Shown here: positions 40,153-50,169 of the stretch, one piece after another
Layout of the letters: the number at the start of each line of letters is the position of its first letter
Position numbering within the stretch: position 1 is the stretch's first letter
Assembly: GCA_021734255.1 (NCBI GenBank)
Contig: JAIPJM010000008.1
Span: 32,952 to 96,951, forward strand
DNA from: Fidelibacterota bacterium
Lineage (GTDB): Bacteria; Fidelibacterota; UBA8477; JABMPR01
Direction of reading: 5' to 3'
DNA: 64,000 nt
Translations under genes and position numbers: made by a program
The notes under the pieces: generated by a model
The model's database searches: none
What the model was told of the DNA's origin: nothing
The model's input: only the letters and a program-made list of their open reading frames with translations

Positions 40153-41381
40153 CCTTTCTAAAGATCGCCTGGTTTGAATATTACCGACGGATCCGATCGA
40201 AATGGTTCATCATTGGAACCTTTGGAATGCCCATTGTCATTTTGGGCATTAGTATGCTGGGTGGCTACCTCACGGGGTCTGGCGCTGGACTGGAAACAAA
40301 ATATTTTGGTGTTATTGACGAGACAGCCCGATATGGCGCGCAACTTCGTTCTGCTCTGGATGAGCGCTATGCCGATGTGGAGGATGCTCCCATCGACCTG
40401 GCCATTGCTCAGGGGACCTTCGATGAGCTGCACACCCAATATGATGTTTTGGTAAAAGAGAATAGCCTGGATGGCTATTTCTACATACCTGCCGAATTCT
40501 CCACCGAAACAACCCTGCGGTTTTATGGAAGGTCCAGTGCAACCATCAGGCAGACAGAGATCATCGAAGGGATACTGGGGAAGATCCTCACCAGTGAACG
40601 GGCCAATGCATTGGATCTATCAATGGAAGTGCTGGATGATCTCATGGTAGATGTTGTAGTGGATCATTATGACCTGGGCGCATCCCAGGCCAAGGAGACC
40701 GAGGAATTAGTGGCAGGCTGGATCGCGCCCTTTGTATTCATGTTCCTGTTATTTCTGGGGATCTTTACCGGCGGGCAGCTCCTCATGCGGGCAGTATTGG
40801 AAGAACGATCCTCGCGAGTGATCGAAGTTCTGCTATCGACTGTCAGCTACAATGATCTCATGGGTGGTAAAATCGTCGGTCTCGGTATGTTGGGGTTGAC
40901 GCAATCAGCCATCTATCTCATGGCAGGTGCAGCAGCAGGCGCGTACTATGATGTGAATGTGATCACCGCTGGCATCAGCCTCTTATATGTCATTTATTTT
41001 GTTCTGGGATATCTACTTTATGCCGGTGTATACATTGGTGTAGGAGCCTTGTTTGATTCAGAGCAAGAAGCCCAGCAGGCTATCCAGATCATTACCTTCA
41101 TCGCAGTGATTCCGATCATGCTCTGGACCCTGGTCATTGAAAATCCAAACTCGCTGATCGTGAATCTGCTGTGTTATCTACCACCGGTCACCCCGTTCTT
41201 CATGATGATAAAGATCTCAGTCGGGGCAACCTCAGCTACACAGGTATTGATAACCATCGCGCTTATGGCTGCCAGTGTCTATCTCAGTATACGGATGGCA
41301 GCAAAGCTGTTTAAGACAGGAATTCTCCTGTATGGAAAACGCGTGACCCTTCCGGAGATCATCCGCTGGATAAAAGCATAG
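40149..41381 (+). CDS. ABC-2 type transporter permease (NatB-like)
   Basis: ATGA overlap with the ATPase gene; N-terminal TM, large loop, C-terminal TM cluster with EERSSRVIEVLLSTVSYNDLMGGKIVG. Confidence 0.92.
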   Translation: MTFLKIAWFEYYRRIRSKWFIIGTFGMPIVILGISMLGGYLTGSGAGLETKYFGVIDETARYGAQLRSALDERYADVEDAPIDLAIAQGTFDELHTQYDVLVKENSLDGYFYIPAEFSTETTLRFYGRSSATIRQTEIIEGILGKILTSERANALDLSMEVLDDLMVDVVVDHYDLGASQAKETEELVAGWIAPFVFMFLLFLGIFTGGQLLMRAVLEERSSRVIEVLLSTVSYNDLMGGKIVGLGMLGLTQSAIYLMAGAAAGAYYDVNVITAGISLLYVIYFVLGYLLYAGVYIGVGALFDSEQEAQQAIQIITFIAVIPIMLWTLVIENPNSLIVNLLCYLPPVTPFFMMIKISVGATSATQVLITIALMAASVYLSIRMAAKLFKTGILLYGKRVTLPEIIRWIKA

Positions 41382-41472
41382 GGTTTGATGACTTGTTACC
41401 TTGACATGATTAAAGCATCAATTATCTTTTGCAGGATTTTTTAAAAGAATTTGAACGCCTTAGGGAGAAATA

Positions 41473-41802
41473 ATGGCTGATAACGTACAAGAATTTACTG
41501 ATGGCAACTTTGATGAAGAAGTGATCAATGCTGATCTACCTGTGTTGGTTGATTTCTGGGCTGTATGGTGTATGCCCTGTAAGATGGTAGCGCCAGTCGT
41601 TGCTGAGATCGCGAAAGATTATGATGGCAAATTAAAAGTAGGGAAACTAGATGTTGATGGTAATCCTGCCGTTGCTCAGAAATATGGAATTCGCAGTATC
41701 CCAAGCCTCTTGATCTTCAAGAATGGCGAGGTCTCACAAATGTTGGTCGGTGCTGTTCCAAAACCCCAGATCACTGCCAAAGTGGATGCCGTTGTCGGCT
41801 AA
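41473..41802 (+). CDS. trxA: Thioredoxin
   Basis: [15 protein letters not shown] (WCMPC active site), [17 protein letters not shown]. Confidence 0.95.
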   Translation: MADNVQEFTDGNFDEEVINADLPVLVDFWAVWCMPCKMVAPVVAEIAKDYDGKLKVGKLDVDGNPAVAQKYGIRSIPSLLIFKNGEVSQMLVGAVPKPQITAKVDAVVG

Positions 41803-41823
41803 TACCAGCTCCATAGATATTTG

Positions 41824-41859
41824 AAAAGGGGTCGGTTTTTACCGGCCTCTTTCTTTTTG
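41824..41859 (+). terminator. Rho-independent terminator
   Basis: aaaaggggtcggtttttaccggcctctttcttttt. Confidence 0.75.
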
Positions 41860-41887
41860 TAAGAAATCGTCTTATATTCATAATGAT

Positions 41888-41968
41888 ACGCGGGGTGCCT
41901 GGCTGTCATGAACAGCAGGCTGAGATCAAACCCTTAGAACCTGATCTGGATCATGCCAGCGGAGGGAA
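41888..41968 (+). ncRNA. TPP riboswitch (THI element)
   Basis: gcggggtgcc...ggctgagatcaaacccttagaacctgatctggatcatgccagcggagggaaac matches the THI-box conserved core. Confidence 0.95.
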
Positions 41969-41973
41969 ACACC

Positions 41974-44286
41974 ATGAAACATATCTCCATCACACTAGTA
42001 ACGATCATCCTTATCTCGATCCCGGGATTTGCCAGCGAGACGCTTACCTTTCGAGGTGAGGTCCTGGACATTCACACGGGAAATGCGATCCCCGGCGTCG
42101 AGATATTCACCGCCACACAGGGTACCGTCACAGATGAGAACGGTCAATACCAGATCGAGCTTGATCTGGATGAAACCGTCACTGTACGCTGCATCGGGTA
42201 CGAACCAATAAGCATCGCCGTTGAAGATATTGGTGCCACCTTGCTCATGCGCTCCAAAACCCTTGAAGGCGAAAGTATCCATGTTGAAGCGAATCGTGCC
42301 ATCCCGGGCATCAGTCCGGTGGCTTACTCCAGGCTGGAAGCCAGTGAGATCCGCAAGCGCTATAGCGTTGAAGATGTACCCATGGTACTCAGTAGCGAGC
42401 CGGGTGTCCACGCCTATAGTGAATCAGGCAACGGCACTGGGTATTCCTACGTTTCGATCCGCGGTTTTGATCAGAGTCGGATCGCAGTCATGATCGACAA
42501 TGTCCCCTTGAATGATAATGAGAGTCATCAGGTATACTGGGTGGATCATGGTGATATTCTCAGCTCTGCTGAAGATGTTGAAATACAGCGGGGGATCGGT
42601 TCGAGCCTGTATGGAGCAAACGCCTTTGGTGGGTCCATCAATATCAATACGGGTATTCGTTCCGAGACAGAATCAATGGAACTGGGTGTATTGAGGGGCT
42701 CTTACAATACAGAGAAGTACCACGCATCCTACCGTTCAGGGAAGCGCTTCGGAGAGAATTTCAGTTTGGCCATGCGCGCGTCACTCCTGAACTCCGATGG
42801 CTATCGCGTTGATTCTCGCTCGGAACAGCAATCTTTCATGCTCTCTGCTGAATTGCGCAGGAAGAGTCTGGTAAACCAATTCAGAGCGATCATTGGAAAA
42901 GAATACAGCATTCTGCAGTGGGATGGGGTGAGCAAGGAATATCTGGACGATCCTGAATTAAGGCGGACGAAGATGAGCTGGACCGTGCCCTTCACCGATG
43001 ACTATTTGCAGCAGATCTATTCCCTGAATTCACATTACATGATCAATGAACGGTCCGTGCTCAGAAATGTCGCTTATGTGGTGACCGGGAGGGGCTTTTA
43101 TGAAGTTGATAAGTTTGGCCAGGACTATTTCAGCTACAATCTGGATGTGAACAATGAATATCCGGATTCAATTGAACTTGCCATGGAAACCGACTTCACC
43201 AGAAGAAAATGGATAAATAACATTTACTACGGCGTTACACCAACCTATACGCTGGAGACCAAGTCGCTGCGTTCAGATGTCGGTTTGGAGATCAGGAATT
43301 ATTCAGGAGACCACTTTGGGGAAGTCATCAACGTATCGGACTCCCTCTTGGCAACCAAGATCCCGGCCGTTTACGAATACTACTCTTACCTGGGTAATAA
43401 ATCACTGGTAACCCTGTTTGGACATATGCTCTATCAGATGGGGCCCCACCTGACAGCCAGTCTGGATGTGAGAGCCCAGTGGATCAATTGGGAACTGGAT
43501 CAAGCGTCCATCGGGAACGCTCCCGGTGTCAATCTCAATGCCAGCTGGCAGCTATTCAACCCAAGGGTTGGTCTTCAATACCAGATTAGAAAGGGCTTCA
43601 GTGCCTTTATCAGTCGTGGATCTGCCAGTCGTGAACCTGCAGACGCTCAGATCATTGAGGCGGATGATGTCTGGAGTACACCCCAGCCTGCAGAAACAGA
43701 ACAGGTGATCAACACAGAATTTGGTATTAACTGGTTCTCCGGGCAACGCCGGGTGACCCTGAATCTGTACCGGATAGACTTTCAAAACGAGCTACTCAGT
43801 GACATCTATGATTTTCAGGATGGTGGATTCAATATTGAAACTGCAGATCTCACGCTCCACCAGGGAGTTGAACTTGATCTCCAATACCGGGTATCCCCAG
43901 CGATCGAACTGAATGCCAACGCCAGCATTGCTGAACACCGGATCCTTGATGGGGGTGAAAAAGCCAATCACATCGCCAATGTCCCCGGGGTTCTGGGTAA
44001 TATGCAGATCTCTTATGAACCGCTGGATGCCCTGGATATTCACCTCTCCCTGAAACACGTGGGGAAACAGTATATCGATAGCGAAAATACAGAAGATCTG
44101 GCCATTCCGGCTTATTCTCTCGTTAATCTCATGACCAGCTATGAGTGGCAGAAAATTCTGGTCTCATTCAAGGTCAACAATCTTTTGAATGCCCAGTATG
44201 CCACGTATGGATATAGCTATTACGGCGGGTATTACTGGCCAGGAGCGACTCGGAATATTTCACTGGCTGTGAATTATTCATTTTAA
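41974..44286 (+). CDS. TonB-dependent receptor, probably for thiamin or a precursor
   Basis: Signal peptide, carboxypeptidase-like domain, plug VSIRGFDQSRIAVMIDNVPLNDNE, C-terminal barrel; preceded by TPP riboswitch. Confidence 0.92.
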   Translation: MKHISITLVTIILISIPGFASETLTFRGEVLDIHTGNAIPGVEIFTATQGTVTDENGQYQIELDLDETVTVRCIGYEPISIAVEDIGATLLMRSKTLEGESIHVEANRAIPGISPVAYSRLEASEIRKRYSVEDVPMVLSSEPGVHAYSESGNGTGYSYVSIRGFDQSRIAVMIDNVPLNDNESHQVYWVDHGDILSSAEDVEIQRGIGSSLYGANAFGGSININTGIRSETESMELGVLRGSYNTEKYHASYRSGKRFGENFSLAMRASLLNSDGYRVDSRSEQQSFMLSAELRRKSLVNQFRAIIGKEYSILQWDGVSKEYLDDPELRRTKMSWTVPFTDDYLQQIYSLNSHYMINERSVLRNVAYVVTGRGFYEVDKFGQDYFSYNLDVNNEYPDSIELAMETDFTRRKWINNIYYGVTPTYTLETKSLRSDVGLEIRNYSGDHFGEVINVSDSLLATKIPAVYEYYSYLGNKSLVTLFGHMLYQMGPHLTASLDVRAQWINWELDQASIGNAPGVNLNASWQLFNPRVGLQYQIRKGFSAFISRGSASREPADAQIIEADDVWSTPQPAETEQVINTEFGINWFSGQRRVTLNLYRIDFQNELLSDIYDFQDGGFNIETADLTLHQGVELDLQYRVSPAIELNANASIAEHRILDGGEKANHIANVPGVLGNMQISYEPLDALDIHLSLKHVGKQYIDSENTEDLAIPAYSLVNLMTSYEWQKILVSFKVNNLLNAQYATYGYSYYGGYYWPGATRNISLAVNYSF

Positions 44287-44327
44287 TCGCTACCTGTCTG
44301 CTTAGGTTGGGTCAGGGAGGATAACAG

Positions 44328-45419
44328 ATGCAAAAAATAGATGTCATTATCGGTGGACGATCTGAACTGATCCAGGCTGCTGCTTTACGTAAGGCGAGTA
44401 GTGGTCAGGAGGATATTCCTGATCTGCGAATGATCCATACAGGCGAGGGGATGGACCCTGAATTCACGCCGCTGCTCCTGGAAGAATTGTCGTTTCGAGC
44501 AGATGAACATCTGGGTATCGAAGGTGTTTCAGGTGCTCGGCTCTTTGCTGAAGTGCTCGTCGCCTACACAGATTATCTGCTTTTGGAAAAGCCTGATGCA
44601 GTCATGCTGCTGGGAAATTCCGATTCCGCAACTGCATGTGCCCTGGCTGCGGCTCGCAAGGGAGTGGAGGTCATCCGCATTGATGCTGGCAACAGACATT
44701 TTGATCCAAAAAATAGTGAAGAGCAAAATGATGGCATCCTGGACAAGCTGGCTCATGTCCTCATCACCTCGAACTCGGAGAGCGTCATAAACCTCATGCG
44801 TGAGGGCTTCGACAGTGAGCAGATCGTCGAACTTGGCAATCTGCGTTCCGATGCAGTCTTTCATAATCTGGGCCATGCTGAGGATAGTTATGCCCTGGAG
44901 AACCACGATCTGACCATGGGAGCTTATATCCTGGTTTATGCTGGTTTCGCTGGGGGGAAGACCCCTCCGGCCACCATCATTTCGTTTTTTCAACTTCTGG
45001 AAAGCCTCTCACAGCAAGTGAAGGTACACATGATCATTCCCCCGGATACCTTGCAAATATTGGAGGAATATGCCGAACTCGATCTCGAATCCCGGACCGG
45101 TTTTACGATCGTCAGTGGGCATGGTTATCATGATATGCTCAAATTATTGAAAAACGCCGCCATCGTCCTGACTGATTCTCAGAGCATTCAGGAAGAAACA
45201 ATGATCCTCGGGGTTCCCTGCCTGACACTGGGGAATACGACCAATCGGCCCGTGACACTGGCAAAAGGGACCAATCTCCTCGTTGGTTACGAGGTTAGTG
45301 CCATACAATCTGCTATTGATAGTATTTTGGAGGGGAATATCCGTGAAGCTTTCCCCATGGATACCTGGGATGGCAAAGTGGCTCCCCGGATCATAGAATA
45401 TCTCTCTAAAAGGGATTGA
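44328..45419 (+). CDS. UDP-N-acetylglucosamine 2-epimerase-like (WecB family) protein
   Basis: IHTGEGMDPEF, VIRIDAGNRHFD, LVGYEVSAIQSAI; diverged WecB-like pattern. Confidence 0.75.
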   Translation: MQKIDVIIGGRSELIQAAALRKASSGQEDIPDLRMIHTGEGMDPEFTPLLLEELSFRADEHLGIEGVSGARLFAEVLVAYTDYLLLEKPDAVMLLGNSDSATACALAAARKGVEVIRIDAGNRHFDPKNSEEQNDGILDKLAHVLITSNSESVINLMREGFDSEQIVELGNLRSDAVFHNLGHAEDSYALENHDLTMGAYILVYAGFAGGKTPPATIISFFQLLESLSQQVKVHMIIPPDTLQILEEYAELDLESRTGFTIVSGHGYHDMLKLLKNAAIVLTDSQSIQEETMILGVPCLTLGNTTNRPVTLAKGTNLLVGYEVSAIQSAIDSILEGNIREAFPMDTWDGKVAPRIIEYLSKRD

Positions 45420-45506
45420 TTATTTCAGCATGAGCTTAAATTCACGCAATCTGAAGATTGAAGTGAATGGGGCCAATGGGTATAAAAATTCAAAACGGGG
45501 GTTTGG

Positions 45507-47438
45507 ATGTTTGAGGATCCACAAAGCGTGTTGAGAACCTTCGTGGAGAATTCCTCCACTGGTATCTATGTAGTCAATGACAAATATCAATTCGAATACG
45601 TCAATGATCGTGCGTGCGATCTGGTAGGGTATAGCAAGGATGAATTGATCGGCAGTGCCTTCGTTGATTTTCTGGGACCGTCGAAGGATCTGGTTGTCAA
45701 TCGCTATAAAAAGCGTCAGTCCGGCCTGGACATCCCTTCCGATTATGAGATCGATATTCGTACAAAATCGGGTGAGGTACGGTATTTTCATCTTTATGCC
45801 AGTGCCTTTACCGATAGCGAGGGCAATACCAAGAGTATCGGACATATCCTGGATATAACAGAACTGAAGACCACGACAGCTGAGTTGAATCGACTGCATC
45901 AGGCAATGCAGCAGAGCCCATCTGGTGTGATGATCATGGACAATGAAGCCAATATTGAATATGTGAATTCAGCCTTCTTGAGGAGTACCGGGTACACGGA
46001 AGCGGAGTTACTCGGAAAACACTCGGGTATGCTGCAAAGCGATCTACAGGAAGCTGCTGTTTATCAGGAGATCACAAAAACGATCCTGTCCGGGAAGACC
46101 TGGACAGGGGAATTATGCAATAGGAAGAAAAGCGGCGAGATCTATTGGGTACGCTCTGCCATCAGTCCTATTTTTAACGAGGAACAGCAGATATCACACT
46201 ATATCTCCCTGGAAGAAGATATCACCGCCCTTAAGCAGGAAATGCGTGTTCTTGCACGAAATCAACAACTCCGTGATCTTCAATATGAAATACTGAATAC
46301 TGCTTTGCGAGCACAGGAGATCTCAGAACTCTACGAGCAGGTCTATAATCAATTGGGCAAGATCATCCAGTCCGACAACTTCCTCATGGCCATCCTGGAT
46401 GAGGCAAAGGAGCGGATCTATTTTCCCTTCGATCGGGATACTTCAGATGAGTCCATGCCGATCAGTATTGCCTACGATTCACAAACCTCACTGACAGGAC
46501 GTACCATCGCAGAAGGCAAGACGCTGCATCTGAGAGCGGAGGAGATCATTAAGCTTTCACAGCGGAATGAGCTGCGACTGGTTGGTAAACTTCCCAGCGT
46601 ATGGCTGGGGGTCCCGCTCATGGTTGAGGATGAGGTCATTGGCGCCTTTGTGATCCAGGAATATGATGGGATCACTAAATATGCTGAGGAAGATGTGAAG
46701 GCCATGGAACTCTCAGCAGGCCAGGTCGCTCTGGCCATCGACCGGACGAGGAAACGGGATGCCCTGGAGAAACTGGCTGAAGAATTGAGGAATACAAATG
46801 ACATCAAGGAATTGCTGCTGGATGTCATTACCCACGACCTGAGAAGCCCGGCTGGGGTGATCAAGACCTTATCTGAGGTACTGGTGACCGAAAAAGAGGA
46901 AGATGATCTCATGAAGACCATCAAGCAGAGTAGTGAATCACTCCTCATGGTGATAGAAAATGCCTCGGTGCTTTCAAAAATAAATGTGGGTGAAGCAATT
47001 TCACGCAAGCCAATCGTCCTGCATGAGCTGATCGAGGATGTTATCGCTGAATTTGCCCCCCAATTAAAGTCTGCCCGCATGCAGGTAAAATCCCACCTGG
47101 ATGAGTCTATCAAAGTTGAAGCTAACCTGATCATTGCTGAGATACCTAAAAATTATATCAATAATGCCATCAAATACGCCAGTCGGGGTAGAGAGATCGA
47201 GGTTTGGCTCCGTAAGGAAGCTGACAGGGTAACGCTGCGTGTGGAGGACCATGGTACACCGGTCCCAGAGGAAAATCGGCAAGAGATCTTCAATCGCTTC
47301 ACCCGGATCGATGCGACCGATAAGCAGGGTAGAGGATTGGGCTTGGCCATTGTCAAGCGTATCGCCGATGCCCATGATGCAGAAGTTGGCGTCGAAGTAT
47401 CCCCGAATGGTGGCAATAGTTTTTACTTGAGATTCTAG
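45507..47438 (+). CDS. PAS/PAS/GAF sensor histidine kinase
   Basis: Two PAS domains, GAF region, LLLDVITHDLRSPAGVIKTLSEVL H-box, HATPase N/G boxes (GRGLGLAIVKRI). Confidence 0.93.
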   Translation: MFEDPQSVLRTFVENSSTGIYVVNDKYQFEYVNDRACDLVGYSKDELIGSAFVDFLGPSKDLVVNRYKKRQSGLDIPSDYEIDIRTKSGEVRYFHLYASAFTDSEGNTKSIGHILDITELKTTTAELNRLHQAMQQSPSGVMIMDNEANIEYVNSAFLRSTGYTEAELLGKHSGMLQSDLQEAAVYQEITKTILSGKTWTGELCNRKKSGEIYWVRSAISPIFNEEQQISHYISLEEDITALKQEMRVLARNQQLRDLQYEILNTALRAQEISELYEQVYNQLGKIIQSDNFLMAILDEAKERIYFPFDRDTSDESMPISIAYDSQTSLTGRTIAEGKTLHLRAEEIIKLSQRNELRLVGKLPSVWLGVPLMVEDEVIGAFVIQEYDGITKYAEEDVKAMELSAGQVALAIDRTRKRDALEKLAEELRNTNDIKELLLDVITHDLRSPAGVIKTLSEVLVTEKEEDDLMKTIKQSSESLLMVIENASVLSKINVGEAISRKPIVLHELIEDVIAEFAPQLKSARMQVKSHLDESIKVEANLIIAEIPKNYINNAIKYASRGREIEVWLRKEADRVTLRVEDHGTPVPEENRQEIFNRFTRIDATDKQGRGLGLAIVKRIADAHDAEVGVEVSPNGGNSFYLRF

Positions 47439-47514
47439 CCAACTGATCCAGCTATATCCTGGCATCTGACTCCTTCCTGTTTGATAACGAAACAAGCCGC
47501 TTATATTGCTCACC

Positions 47515-49314
47515 ATGATTCGATCAGAAGTTAGAAATTTTTGTATTATTGCCCATATTGACCATGGTAAATCCACCCTGGCTGATCGCCTGTTGGAGAA
47601 GACCCATACGGTCTCGGATAGCCAAATGATGGATCAGGTGCTGGATGATATGGATTTGGAGCGCGAACGTGGAATTACGATCAAATCACATCCGATTCAG
47701 ATCAAGTACACAGCTTCAGATTCAAAGGACTATACCCTCAATCTTATTGATACACCCGGCCATGTTGATTTCAGTTACGAAGTGTCCCGAAGTTTGGATG
47801 CCTGCGAAGGTGCTCTGCTCCTGGTAGATGCTGCCCAGGGGGTAGAAGCCCAAACTGTCAGCAATGCCATGCTAGCGGTAGAAAGTGGTCTTGAGATCAT
47901 CCCTATTGTTAACAAGATCGATCTTCAGGCGGCCCAGGTAGAAAATGTAAAGTCCCAGATCGTCGACCTGCTCGGCTGCGATGAGGACGACATCTTACTG
48001 TCCTCTGCTAAATCAGATATTGGTGTCGCTGAGATCCTTGAAGCCATAGTGGCCCGTGTTCCTGCTCCGGCCCATGAGACGGAGAAACCACTCAGAGCGC
48101 TTGTATTTGACAGCACCTATGACCCTTACAGAGGTGCCATCGCCTATGTCCGAGTTATAGAAGGTAGTCTTGAAAAAAATGATATTGTCCGATTTATGGC
48201 CAGCAAGGATGAGTATGAGGTGGCTGAGATCGGATTTTTCAAACTCACCCGGATCAAAACGGACGTCCTGGAGGCAGGTGATGTCGGCTATATCATTGCC
48301 AATATTAAAAACATCAGTGAGATCCATGTAGGAGATACCATTACCACGGTCAAGAATGGGGCTACAAAGCCGTTGTCTGGTTATCGTGAGGTAAAACCCA
48401 TGGTATATTCTGGCGTGTATCCTATTGTCTCTGACGACTACGCCAATCTGCGCCTGGCGCTTGAGAAACTCAACCTGAATGATGCTGCCCTGAAGTGGGA
48501 ACCCGAGACATCCGGTGCCCTTGGCTTCGGATTTCGTGTTGGATATCTGGGTCTTTTGCATATGGAAATTGTTCAGGAACGCCTGGAACGTGAGTTCGAT
48601 ATCGATCTCATCACAACCCAGCCCAACGTTGAATTCAAGGTGGTGCTCAAGGACGGCACAACGACTATTGTTGATAAACCCAGTGACCTACCAGATGTTG
48701 GCGATATCGATCATATCATTGAGCCCTTTGTGAACGCTGAGGTGCTTACACCACCTGAATACATAGGGAATCTGATGAAGCTGATCATCGATAAGCGCGG
48801 TATTTATAAATCAACCCATTATCTGGACGAATCAAAAGTACAGATCTATTTTGAGATACCCCTGTCAGAGATCATCTTTGATTTCTATGATCAATTGAAG
48901 AGTACCTCCCGTGGGTACGCCTCATTCGATTATGAACCCATTGACCATAGACGGGGTGACCTGGTAAAGCTGGACATACTCATATCCTCAGAACGGGTCG
49001 ATGCCCTGTCACAGATCGTTCATATTGATAAAGCCTATGACCATGCTCGGAAATTATGCACGAAACTCAAAGAGCTGATTCCCCGCCAGCAGTTTGAAGT
49101 GCCCATCCAGGGCTCCATTGGGCAGAAGATAATCGCCCGCGAGACCGTGAAAGCATTACGCAAGAATGTAACAGCCAAATGTTACGGTGGTGATATCAGC
49201 CGTAAGCGTAAACTATTGGAAAAACAGAAAGCCGGTAAGAAACGCATGAAGCAGGTTGGTCGGGTTGAGGTTCCCCAGGAAGCATTTCTCGCTGTTCTCA
49301 AATTGAATGACTAA
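47515..49314 (+). CDS. lepA: Elongation factor 4 (LepA)
   Basis: [36 protein letters not shown]-terminal [29 protein letters not shown]. Confidence 0.98.
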   Translation: MIRSEVRNFCIIAHIDHGKSTLADRLLEKTHTVSDSQMMDQVLDDMDLERERGITIKSHPIQIKYTASDSKDYTLNLIDTPGHVDFSYEVSRSLDACEGALLLVDAAQGVEAQTVSNAMLAVESGLEIIPIVNKIDLQAAQVENVKSQIVDLLGCDEDDILLSSAKSDIGVAEILEAIVARVPAPAHETEKPLRALVFDSTYDPYRGAIAYVRVIEGSLEKNDIVRFMASKDEYEVAEIGFFKLTRIKTDVLEAGDVGYIIANIKNISEIHVGDTITTVKNGATKPLSGYREVKPMVYSGVYPIVSDDYANLRLALEKLNLNDAALKWEPETSGALGFGFRVGYLGLLHMEIVQERLEREFDIDLITTQPNVEFKVVLKDGTTTIVDKPSDLPDVGDIDHIIEPFVNAEVLTPPEYIGNLMKLIIDKRGIYKSTHYLDESKVQIYFEIPLSEIIFDFYDQLKSTSRGYASFDYEPIDHRRGDLVKLDILISSERVDALSQIVHIDKAYDHARKLCTKLKELIPRQQFEVPIQGSIGQKIIARETVKALRKNVTAKCYGGDISRKRKLLEKQKAGKKRMKQVGRVEVPQEAFLAVLKLND

Positions 49315-50026
49315 AAAAGTCTCGCCATTTAAACAATACCTGAAAAGCTCCAAGTCCATCCACTATAGTCTGGTAGTTATTCTACCACTGCTGTTCATCT
49401 ACGAGATAGGTGTGTTCATCCTGTTTCGAGATTCCTTTTATGAGATGCGTAATACGGGAGAAGTACTCTTAAGGAGCTTCTTTGCAGGCATCAATCTGAA
49501 TAATCCCTTCATTATCTCTGGGATCCTACTGGCGATCTTTATCGCTGTGATGATCAGGGGCTATCGCATCGAGAAGGCACCCGGCCTGCATGCCAATTTT
49601 ATCATCTACATGCTTATTGAAAGTATGGTGTGGGGAAGTATTCTATTTATCGGCATGAGCCTGTTTTCGGATTTACCCTTACAGATCATGGGCATTGAAG
49701 ATAAACTGGCGAACTTGAATCTTGCCGTTGGGGCCGGTATCTTTGAAGAATTGATCTTTCGAATGGTTGTCATCTCTGCGGTAATCGTCATCCTTGAACG
49801 CGGGTTAAGGCAGTCGGAAATGGTATCCGGGCTGGTGGCTATTCTGGTATCAGCGTTCGTTTTTGCCGCCTTTCATCTCTTTACAGAGCCGTTTACGGTA
49901 CCTGTTTTTGCACAGCGGGTTGTTGGCGGGGTCTATCTGGGGGTATTGTACGCCTACCGCGGCTATGGGATCAGTGCCTATACCCACATTATCTTCAATT
50001 TTCTCATTTTAGCAGAAACCTGGTAA
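49307..50026 (+). CDS. CPBP family intramembrane metalloprotease
   Basis: [16 protein letters not shown] (EExxxR-type motif), [15 protein letters not shown]. Confidence 0.88.
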   Translation: MTKKVSPFKQYLKSSKSIHYSLVVILPLLFIYEIGVFILFRDSFYEMRNTGEVLLRSFFAGINLNNPFIISGILLAIFIAVMIRGYRIEKAPGLHANFIIYMLIESMVWGSILFIGMSLFSDLPLQIMGIEDKLANLNLAVGAGIFEELIFRMVVISAVIVILERGLRQSEMVSGLVAILVSAFVFAAFHLFTEPFTVPVFAQRVVGGVYLGVLYAYRGYGISAYTHIIFNFLILAETW

Positions 50027-50169
50027 GCTATCTTTTATCTTTCCCTGTGGGAACGAAGCTTGGAAGGCAGGCGTAGACACATGATCGGAGTCGTATCCAC
50101 TCCAGAACCGGTTATTAACGATTGATCTAAGAGTAATATATCATTAAGCAAATCTTCAGAATAGTTGGA

